Positions 45,201 through 57,000 of a DNA stretch of 64,000 bases are shown here, one piece after another. Under the pieces are notes generated by a model. The model was not told where the DNA came from. It did not search any database and saw nothing but the letters and a program-made list of their open reading frames with translations. Source of the DNA: Callipepla californica brunnescens. Lineage: Eukaryota > Chordata > Aves > Galliformes > Odontophoridae. Both the position numbers and the translations under genes were made by a program. The stretch lies in NCBI GenBank assembly GCA_023055505.1, contig JALIRH010000027.1, forward strand, positions 74,501-138,500. Reading direction: 5' to 3'. How positions within the stretch are numbered: the stretch's first letter is position 1; each line of letters begins with the position of its first letter.

Positions 45201-48200
45201 AATGCCTGCTACTACACAGCACATGCTGAGAGCTGTCACAAGCACTACTCACGGTATGCAAGACAAATAGGTTTGGAAAATATTCAACTAGGCAAACCAG
45301 AAAACCTGGGAAGATTCAGCAACACAGATTTGCTGACAAGCTACTAAAAGGATCAGAACAAACTGCAGAAGTTTGGATGCAACTTCCAACACTGCACATT
45401 TGTGGAGCTTGAAATAGCAATTTTATCTTCAGTTTCTCCAAGTTAACCAGAAACAAGGACTACACCAGCATTTGGGAAAAAATCCTGACAATTTCATGGG
45501 ACAGTAGAAGACAAGGCAAAGAAGTTCTTTAACAGAAGTAAAAAAATCTGACAAACAAAACATGTTGCAGAACAAGTACTATTCGTTATTAGAACTGTTT
45601 ACATTCAGGTTCACCAGCAGCAAGTAAATTAAGTTCTCTAAATAGTGAAGAGCTGCAAGTAGGTTTTTGGCTCATGCAGACCCCTGCTTCATCGACACGT
45701 TTAGAGCTACACACGGACTTAAATTTCCTGTAGATATATTAATTGTTACCTGGGTTCTGTCACCCTCAGCTGATTTATTACTCAGAGCCCTAATCATAAA
45801 TTCAGGTAGTAATCAAAAGAAACAATCAAAAGAAACAGTTTCTCAGCAGGAGTAAACTCTATTTTTAATGATTGCCTCCTTTGAAATGCAATTTACAAAT
45901 AGCAATATTCAGATCCTGATTTCACTACCTGGTTATGTCCACTGTCCAGCTTATGCAGACATGAACTTTTCTTACTAATGAAGTAGATAATATTTTAACG
46001 CATGTAATGAGCCCATTTGTTCTGCCAGTATTTTACATTTTATTTTTAAAAGACAAAATCTCTTTCTTTGAGTCTCAAAAAGCCCCCAGACAATTAAACT
46101 TCCTCACAATTCATAAGTTACTTACACCAGGCAGATTTCTAGATGAGTACACAGCTATTCTAGCTCTTCCATGATGACCTGCGACCACATACCTGCAGTA
46201 GGCTCTGAACTGAAGATGATAAAGAAGTCTATCACTCGTGATGTGAAGTCAAAGGCTGTCTGCTGGCTGCCATGAATAACAGAGATACTGTGCCGGTCAC
46301 CGTAACTAGCCCGGGGCATCCCTCCTTGGAATATAATGTAAGGAAGCCTTAAGAGAAAGACAGTGGCATATGCTGAAGTAAAGAGCAAGCATAACTTCAA
46401 AGACATAATGCAAGTTAAACTTCGATCAAGAAAAATATACATCTTAAAAAGTTACTGTGAAGTGCTCTTATGGTACTGCACACTGTACACTTTAAGTACT
46501 TCTTCCCAATGCTAAGGGTGAAGGGTTATATCACAACCTTACCCATTCCTTGTTGTCTGCCAGTAGATCTTGGAGATGGCCTTGCAAGGAAAAGGACCTA
46601 AGAGGACAGAGTTAGTTCCCATAATTCAAGAAGTGCATCCTCATTTAAGAAGTTCTCTACTCTGCTTTACATAAGTCATCTCAGCATCCAAGAAAATTAG
46701 TTTACTTAACTAGTAAACACAACTTCCCCAGACCAAGCCATATCAGACAAGTCTGCTGAGACCTGCTGATCACAGTTACTCCTCAGGAAAACAATATTTA
46801 GGGGGCTCGGGAAGTTTTGAACTTTGTTGCTGATGGCTAATGGGGTGTAGAAGCTGATTAGAGAAAGGACTGGTTAAAAACAGACAATTCCTGAAATTAT
46901 TTTAAAAGTGATAGGATTTCTAAAGATTCTATATGCTTGAAAGATGAGGTCATCCACATTTTATGTGTTTTTGAAAATCAGAGGCATCATTTCATCACTT
47001 CTCAGGTCATCAAAAAGCATGCTGAGCTCACTACTAATTACAGAAGATCCAAGCAACTCCTGCTGAACAGGACACTTGAACTAAAACAGTAAGCAGAATC
47101 ACTAACACCCTTGTTCATAAAGGACACAGATTTCTTCAAGCACATTTGCTCTTCACGTTCAAGACTGACTCAACAATCCAAGGGAGTTAAAAAAATCCAA
47201 GGAACAGCTGGACTGAAATCAATTAGTCTAGGCTCACACCCCATTAAAACAGCAGTTCTGCCTTCTGCCATCAGGATTAAACACTACGGACAATCCATTG
47301 TGAATATACCACATAGGCTCAAAGTCAGCCCGTGAACGAACGTGAAACAACTAAACCTCACTTACTGACCATAAGGCATAAGGGTTTCCAGAGGCAGAGA
47401 CTGCCTGTTGTCACTGGATACTGGCCACTGGCTGTAACTTCCATCATAATGACAACTAATGAATTGACTGCCATCCCTCTGCCAGTAGAGGTTCTCCAGC
47501 TGCTGAAGAGGAAGAGACAACGATGTACTCTCAAGTTAGAAAAGGGGGGGGGGGAGGGGAAAAGGGGGCAGAAGGGGAAATAAGCTTTGTCACGCTCTTC
47601 CTGCATTCACTTGTCTACAGAGTGCCCTGAGAGGAAATCTCTTCCTCCCACAAGAACTACCTTTGGATTGGGTTAATACCTGGCTGCCCAGGAAATATTG
47701 TGTCACTTTTTTATTCTGCCGGTCCCAGAGGACAATCAAGCCCCTGCTATACCCAATCAGGATCTGTTTAGGATTTTTAGGATGCTCCTGAAGGGCTTCC
47801 ACCAATTCACATGATCGTCTGTTACAGTAATCTTCAGGTATCCTGCAGAAGAGAAAACAGAGGCTTATTTCTGGAATAACTAAATACAAGTGTAATAACA
47901 GTTGAAGTGTAGATAAGAAATTAAGCAATAAAATGCAGTCAGAGGAGTATAAGAATAATCTTTTCATAAATCTTTCAAGAAGCAGAAAAACCTTATGTAA
48001 GGCCTGCCAAATCAGACTCCCTGCATGCAGCATTTCCCCCACTTCACTCAAAGCTTACAATGAATTGTAGGACTGGATCCCAAGATTGCATTGCATACAA
48101 CTAACAGAGCACAAGGCTCATAGATTAACTCCCAATATACACCGCATAGTTCTACCCAAGCTCTGCACCCCTACAGTGACAGCACTGGGGTGACCAGGCC

Positions 48201-51027
48201 TGAAATTGTACATAAGGGCCAAAAGTTACTTTCACAGAAATCCTGCAGATTTGGATAATGAATAATACAACAGCAAGGCCCCGGTATTTAATAGGGGGTT
48301 ACACGTGAACAAAGGATGTCCGCTCATGGGATTTCACATCTACACAGCAGTGCCTGTCTGCTCACTCACCACTGCAGCACAGCCTCAGAAGTTATGGTCC
48401 TGTCCTCCAGGACTCTGAAGGATGGCAGCTCCAGCACAAAGATGCTGCCACTCTCCGTGCCAAGGTACAAGACTTCCCGCAAGGAGTGGGGAAGGACAGC
48501 TGTTATCTGTGTGGCGCTTGGCGGAGAGCTGAAGATGTAAAGAATCTAGTTAGCTACATGTAAGACAGTTATGTCTACCAAACTTGAAAGAACTAACAAC
48601 TCAATAGGGTACTTACAAGTGTCATTTGTTCTATGGGCAGAGATTTTGAGCCAGGCATACTTTTTTGAAGTCAAATTCTAGCATTAAGATGAATTACATC
48701 AAAAGACTTTTGACAAGTGTGCGGACAAAGACTTAAGATATCCTTTTACAGCAGTCTCTCTTATAAAGCAGTCTCCAAACAAGCTAAATATAGCTCCCTC
48801 AAAAACTGGCAAGATCAAATGAAAATAAAATCATATCAGTATTTATGTCTGACTTAACATATGTACAGATATGCTTCACCTTAAGACAACACAACAGCAA
48901 ATTTAAAAACAGAATTTTTGTCCCAGAAACTTACAATTACATTCGTAGAATCTTAAAAGGCCTCCCAAGCCCTAACCAACTCCTGCTGGTTTCCCAGCAG
49001 TATGCCCCTTTAAGGAGCTCATAGGAATCAAAATCTGTAAGATCAAGACAAACCCTAGCTAAAACAATTTTCCTCCTTGCTAAACCAAATACAGTTCAAA
49101 ACCATTCTTGAAGATTACCCAGGTGGCCCTTTCAGTGTGAAGCGATGATCTTCCCGCAACTCAGATGCTCCACTGTGGTGCTTCAGGCTCCAGAGATGCA
49201 AGCTGTTATCATCTAGTAATGTCACCAGCTGGCACTAAAATACCACACAACTTTTCTCAGAATCACAACATCAAATACAATACAGAAAACCTAATGATTA
49301 AGTTGCTGCTGTAAATAATTCTCTCTGCTGGAGCAGGATATGCACACTCACACATAGAGCATCATTCAGCGGCACTGCAGCAGCTCTGCTGGTTAACAGC
49401 TAGGATCTGAAGGAAGACAAGGATTAGTCTAAAGGCTGAAAACCCTCATCTACAGGACAAGGGCATAGGTTATCACTGAGGGAGAATGTAAGAAGTTAGA
49501 TTTTTGGAAAAAGACCGGCCTATGCTGTAAAGCTCAGTAATGCAGCTCCAAGCTGTTAGTTCACCACCTCGCTCAGCATGGTTTGCTGCAACACATCCCA
49601 GCTTTGGGTGGGGCTGATACAGACTACTACACCACACTCTTTGCATTCTTCATGTCCAACCTCATTCTGGAAAGCTGTGTCAGAGTCCTTTCATGGGCCC
49701 AGCCCTGCTTGGCAGAATGTTCAAACTGAAGCATTTTGCCTGTTAAGCCACACCTGGCGCAACGCTCCCCATGGGAGTTTCAGGATACACCAGTAGTTAA
49801 GCAAACAGACACCCAAAACCACTTCAAGAATTAAATCCCTCTCAGCACAAGCCACTTGTGCTACACTGAGGGCACTGGACAACAAAATACATGGCCAATA
49901 AACCAGTCTGCCAGTCAAGGGAAGGGAAAGTGGTTAGACAACCAGCAGCCACCAGGAAAACTCTGCCCTTCCTAATTTTAGTTTATGTCAATAGCTGTAA
50001 AGCAATCTCCAAAAGCAAGATTCAGTAATCAGAAACACATACAGGAAGCAAGCTTCAGAGCCAGCTAGATCAGCAGTATTGAGCTTAACTGCTGAAAGAG
50101 TTAAATCAGCTCAGCAGCAGCTGCACTTCTGTTCTGCAATATACCACTCAGTCCTACTAAAATTATACGGGCTGAAAAAGGAAAAGTTATAATTCCTACA
50201 GCAGATTGCCTGAACTACTACGGCCTTATTACCACTCCTACCACATTACTTGAGATAAATGACTAAGTTACAAATAATAAAGGGACATCCAAGGATCTCC
50301 ACAGCAACAAGTGCCACAGAGAGCACAGAATACTGGGATAAGCATTACAGGCTAGTGGCAGCTGAATAAACTCATGTTCAGTTACCAGGAATAAACTCAA
50401 CACCTATTTAATAGAAGTCCACAAAAGTCACAGGAACACTGAAAATACAATCACCTGGTCAGGTATAAAGTGAATTTGCATTACAGTATTGTTTTCTTCA
50501 TGTAAACCCATGAACTCCACCCCAGGAGCACCATATCTGAAGGGTTTGTTGAGGTTCTATAGTATTTAAGAATATCCACACCTACAATTAACTGATGAGA
50601 GACATGCTAGCTAGCTAGATGGAGAGAGATCAGTGTGAAACCATGTTGTACTGTCAATGGTCTGGACTGGAAAAAAAACAAAAAAAAGCCTACTTTGATT
50701 TTATGTGCTTATAGCACACTGCAGGAGAGCATGGAAGTTAAATTTATGCACTTTTGTGCAAACGTAGAAGATATGTCTGGACCCTATTTTTTTAATATTC
50801 TGCTTTTTCCCTTGGAGACATTTAATGGTTTCCCAGACACTACAGTCCTGCTTATTTGTAACCAAGAGACAGTTGGCTACTGCTTGCATGTGGAGTCCAG
50901 CCTCTGAATACAAACAGCACCAGGAATGATGAAGCAGGAGGAGAGCACACCAACTTTTCTGGGATGAGCAATCTGCCTCTCTGCCTTCTATACATGCAAA
51001 AAATCAGACTGGACCCCATTGCCTTAG

Positions 51028-51066
<39 letters not shown>

Positions 51067-54000
51067 ACCCACCATTTTCAGTATTTATGAATTATGAATC
51101 CTGTATGGTTGCAAATACAGGAAGCTGAAGGCATTTCTGACTTCGGATTTAACTTCTGAAATACAATCACTCTAAAGAAAAGGAAAAAAAAAAAAAAAAA
51201 GAAAAAGACAAAAGAAGACATAAAGCCTGCCCCCAGTATTTAAACAACCAGGGAATTTACAATGTGAAGGATTGTTAAACTTCGGCCAGATGTTGTCTGA
51301 CCTTCTGCACAACAAAAGCAGAGCTTTTTCTGATATCAGCATCAAACTCAGCTCCTGTTTGAGCAATAGTTCAGCCCTCAGCATTCTGATTAAACCAAAA
51401 TCTAAACCTAGACAATCTGCTCCAATGTTCAGTAACTCTTGTTTGCAAATTTTGTACTTAGATCTACTTAAAGAGCCTTCACAATTCCTATGCTGTCAGA
51501 GAAACCTAGCTGAAATTGTTCAAAGGAATACAGTTTGATAGCTCCCGATCGTGTTCCAATGGCCATAAGGTGGAGAAATGGGCTATAGCCCAATGCGCTG
51601 GGTTGATGGGGAAATCCATGTTCCACAGTCTGGCAAAGAGAAAGAAAAATCACAATCAACAGCACATCTCATGCACATCGTTGTATACAGATAAAAAAAC
51701 CTATAACTTATATATGGCATAGCAGTCTGAAATACAGAAATGGAAAAGCAATACTCTGAAAACAGTAACCCAAACAGCTCTTTGTATTATTTATAACTGT
51801 GTAAGTAGTACTTAGTCAACACAATACACTATCATCCCACATCAACTTTACTTCTGTAAGCCACCTGCTCAGCATAACATCAAAGCCTAATACAACTACT
51901 TCTTTTTGCAGAGTCAGCCTTACCTGTTAAATTCTGAGAAAGTCAGTCTTCATGACCTTCTCTTGTTGACTGACATCAAGAAATGGTGCAAAGCTATGAT
52001 GAAGCACTGAATAAACACCAATACTCACCACGAAAGCTAAATAGATTTCGAGAAAGTCAGGAAAACTACTATGACTGATATCCATTTTCCAAGGGTAGCA
52101 GAAAGAACATCAGATTTCAACAAGAGCAGGAGCCTGCTCTACCTACCTCAGAGAAATTCATTTGGTAATTAAAAAAAAAAAAAAAAAGACACCAGTGACT
52201 ACCATGGGGAGCAGTATATTGCTTGATTGTAATGACTTCCCCAGAGTATAATTTACATCGCATTAAGGTCAAGATTTGGAGCAGGCCATATACATCACAA
52301 TTAGCAGAGCTGATGCATTCATATGCTATGGAGAAATGTTCTACCACATTTACAGGTTGCAGCCAAGCTATTTGTAAGACTGTTCAGTCAGACTTCTACA
52401 AATGCTCATGCACAGCTCTCATAATTGATCACAGAAATCAAGCATGTGTAAGTGTTCAACAATGTATAGCTACATAAAGAAGGATATGTGTGCCTGAAGA
52501 TAAACAGAGCTGCTTCCTGGAAAACATTGATATACTTATGATTCAATCTTTTAGGAAAATGTGTTCTTCTAAGACAAATTGGGCAGCTACAGAGAGGAAC
52601 TGGTCACATAACAGCCCAATGAGCATGCATACAAAAAAAGTGGAACCCTCCGTCTGCTTCTGTAGATACTTGTGCCTCACTCCCATCCCCATTACCACCA
52701 TTTTGTTGAGTTAGAGCTACCACATCACTTGGCTCTATGGTTTATTCACCATGGAAGGAAATGGACTTTATTTCCTGAATAGCAATTTTCCAATTTAATC
52801 CTCTTCACGAGAAAAAAATATTAAGCTGGTTTCATTTGTGTGGTCATGGTATTAGCCTGAGGTGCTCCCAGCTGAAAAGCTGCTGTAATACCCTTCAACT
52901 GTTCCTGCTAAAAACACAGGCATAGGAAGATAGCCTGACCTCAGCCTCTCAGACTACTTAAGTCCTGACCATTCTGCTGCTTTACAATTTAAAAATTATC
53001 AGACCTCCTTCCCTTCAGTCATCAGGCTAACCCAGTTGGAGGTCCTATTAAGAGGAGATGAGCCATTTTAGAGCACAAAAAAATGGAAAGATTGGAATAT
53101 TTCCTACATTTTCTCTTGCCAACTCGTAATGTTTGGAAAGAGCTAACTTGTAAATTAACACTAGCACTGATGGCTGCAAGAGTGCCAAATTTATCTCCTT
53201 TTGTTACAGGTTCACCTCTTGCCTTATTCATTTCTATACCACAAAGGTAACTTAGGTGTTAAATTTATACTGCTCAAAACAAATCTCGAGAAGTCAACTT
53301 TTCCTTAATGTCTCACTTGAAGTTGTTCCGAGCCAACCTCTGCCCGTCCTTACAGACAAGATTTGTGGAGACTGCATGAAATTCAGAACTGTAACTATGG
53401 GTTCTGAATTGAAACAGAACTGTTTTCTAACATTCACGAAGAATTTCTGTTATACAACAGGTACTAAGGCAACATAGAAAAGTTTAGTTTGGCAAAGTTG
53501 TTGGAGTACAAAGCCACGGTATACGATTCTCAGAAGAAAATTCAAGATAACATCCTAACAACGAATCAGACAGAGCAACAGACACCATTGCATGCTCTCC
53601 CAAAAGGCTGAAGAAGCGGGTAGGGAAAGACTAGTGAAATCCCATTGTTAATTTTCATTTCAACCTGCTGACAGTCACCGTCTACCAGCAGAACCAGGTG
53701 TTATTTTTAAAGAAATCTCAGTTAGGAATTGTGTCTAGTCTGAGATTACTTTCAGCCAGCAACATAAGAAAGGTGAGTTGTAATTCTCGTAACCGAAAAC
53801 CAAGACATAGACAATCCCATACCGTGTGTTAGGATGCTGTCAATACAATTAAGCCAACGTTAAGTTTAGTATCTTGGTTTTGATGTGTTCATTTGTAAAC
53901 ATATTACACAAATTACATTAACTTTCAGATATTAGACCTATGGACTGTGTAACAGAACCGTTTCATTGTTCAGTTCTACTAACAGGATGGTATTTTTTTG

Positions 54001-57000
54001 CCCAGGGTTTCCTTTATAAGACAAACCCTTCCTTCCAAGACCATTGACAAATTTATAAAAGCTGCAGTAACTCTTCATCAGGAGGATGTGCTAGAAAGCG
54101 CAGAGCAGAAAACAGTGCCATATGCAGGAGCACAATAAAAAAGGATCACTAAAAACCATAGCCTGTTATTTTACACCATAAAGAATTGTGTAACCACACT
54201 AAAGATTTCCTTGAATCTTCAATCAAGATGCCCATAAGACAAAATGGCTTTTAAGCTGTCTGTGATACCACAAGGGCTAGGCATTCACATTCACCATACT
54301 AATAAACCCAGACCTTTTTCTTGCACTTATTTAAAAGCCAAGACCCATTTTTTAATTTGCTAAATCCCATCAAGCCAGCTGTTCAGATAGCCACATTCTC
54401 TCACAGCAGTAAACCCTTTCACCTGCTCAGCAGGTACACCCAGCAAGGGGAGTGAAGGGAGGGGGGGGAAGGGGATGGGACACAGAGAGGTTACAAAGGA
54501 GCCTTTCAGCAGAACTGAAATGAGAAACCAGAGTGGTAAAGCATGCCCTCCTTTTCAAAAGGGCCTCTCTGTTTCTTTGAGGTGCCTTCATTTTCATTTT
54601 TCTCAAGCTATAGATTTGTCAGACTTGTCGAGCCTAGTGTCAGTAGCAGAAAAGCTTCATGCCAGTCATATTTACTGCAGCAAAAAATGTAGCCAAGCTT
54701 AACAGTTGCTCCTAGCCCACACGAAAGCTGTGCCGATGAAATTCAGTGCCATCTTCCTCATTTCATTTCTATCAGATTGTTTTGTGACAAAACAGACACA
54801 CCAACCACAGGCCATACGAGCTCTGCACCTTTATTAATGTTGTGTTTGGAAAAACAGTGAAGCCAGTATGCGTCAAATCCACTTTGCATAAACATTAATT
54901 CAGTACTTAAGGTAAGCTATCCAGCACCTCCATTAGCAAATAGTTGAGAAGACTGAAAAGAAGAGGGAAAAACTAAGGCCAAGAATTAAATATAACATTC
55001 CCAGTTTGGTAACATTCAACAGTAAAACAGGCTGTTTCACCTATGTTCCCTACTGTCCAGTCTGATGGTGCCAGCATGGACATGTCTTCTGTGGAGCTTG
55101 GACTTAGCCAAAGACATCCAGATACTACTTCTAAAAGCAAGACAAACTTGAAGAATGCCAAGTATTCATACCATATTCTTTGTTCTATCCACTGAGCTAA
55201 AAAGAGATTCTCGCAACAGGTACGCACAAATACGGAAAGTTCTTAGACATACAGAGAAACATACGCAAAGTTAAGTGACTAGAAGAACTTCAGAATGTGC
55301 TTGTGGAAACAAACTCAACTTCATGGAGAATTTGGAGAGCTAGTCCAGTACCCACTCAATCCTATAAAACCATTTGTATTACATCCTGTATGGAATAGAT
55401 ACAGGAAGGAAGCTGTAAAACATCACAGATGTTGAAAGTTGAGGGAGTAAAACAAAGAAAGCCACCACCACCATAAAAACCATCAAACACTGATTAAAAA
55501 AAAAATCCATTACTATGTCCAGTATGGCTAGACAGAGTCCACAGCATGCATGCCATAATACAGTCATATTCAACTTCTGTAATAAGCAATAAAATTAGAG
55601 AAGGAATACCCAGCACTTTTAAGGTACAAACCAACTACGTAGTCCCTACCAGCACAGGTAGTCAGACTGAAGATGTGTGAATATGCCATGCAGTTTATCT
55701 AATCAGCAACTTCACTGTCACACTAAATAATTCCCAAGCAGATTCTTAACCAGAAGTGTTTCAAAGGCATCAAATAGTAAGCGTTAAAGGAAACTTGCTT
55801 ACCAGCACACTGTTTTTATAGCACATTAGACAAGAAAGTACTCTAATATTTTTGTCTCCTTGAAGTCACAACTTTCAATGGGTCAGAACTGAGGCCCAAC
55901 TTTCTCAGGCTGTCTCTGTCTACCTAGCTGCAAGCAGATGCTTATTGTACAAAAGGGCAGACTTTCAAAGGATCCTTTGTCTCTGGAAATCCTGGAACAG
56001 GGGACACAAGACTAGGGAAACTTTATGTAAGAAAAAGGTATAACATGAAAGTCTCTGGGGGTAAAGTGAAAGCACTGGTTCATCCTTCCAATTCTTGTTA
56101 TAAAAGAACAAGTCTGCTTGGATTAGAAGTGCAAAATGCATTTTGTAAAGCCTTTAATCACAAGGTTGCAATGAGTAAATCACTAGGAACTTTCTGAAGT
56201 AGTCACCTCCCTAGAAACAATATGTCATTTTTACCTTTAGGACTGAATCAAACGGAGTCACAAATTCTGATGCCAAGTTCAAACATCCCTGGAATTTTCA
56301 CTCTGCTGCAAAAGTTTGTTCTTTCAAAGACAGACTAATTTGGGTGATGCAAAACAGGACATCTCTGGGAAGTAAAGCTTAGCCAAACATTCCCATTTAA
56401 AAAAAAAAAAAAAAAAAAAAAAGGCTTATTCAAGGGTGAGACATCTCTGAAAGAGCAAAGGGTTTTTTTCCATCTTACATACAATTTCATATGCTTTTAA
56501 GCAATTCTGACCTACCCCGAGACGTCTTCTGAAGCTGACATTGTATTCAACTAAATGCAAACAACTCAATACTGAGTTACATTCACTGAAATCTCTACTG
56601 CATCTGCACAAGCATTTTCTCAAGCTAGCAAGGAGAAATTAGGTTCGAAGCAGCCTTGAGTTTCTTTTATCTCTCCAATGGGAGGTGGGTGTGCATGAAA
56701 GCCATGTGTTTTAGTACCAAATTATACTAAAACATTTGTCTCCAAACATCCAAATTTCCACTTCAATGAATCAGAGATTATTTCCTAGCCTGACTTCATT
56801 CATCCATTACACTTATCAGAAAAATTTCATTTAAACTTTGAAAATTCAAAACCTACAAATATACTTTTGATACCCAACATAGGTTTTTTCTAAGCACCCA
56901 TTAGCCTAGGAATTAATTCATATTAAGCACTTACAAGGTTAAATGCACTGTGTTCCTGTCCAGGGCACAAAATAAAACGCTCTCATGGTTTTGTGATTTT

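Larger units (their letters stand above)
42996..46192 (-). other. LLGL2: LLGL2 intron 9 (3.2 kb)
   Basis: A long intron with no exon-like sequence. It contains a short TA/TG repeat (43,592-43,621), a T20 run (44,660-44,679), an AAAT-rich stretch (about 45,075-45,101), and two 110-bp inverted copies of the same sequence at 43,802-43,910 and 45,644-45,753. Confidence 0.7.

Noticed and set aside
51030..51064. A35 run as the tail of a processed pseudogene or retroelement
   Set aside because: No gene-like or LINE-like sequence was recognised directly upstream on the plus strand and no target-site duplication was evident.
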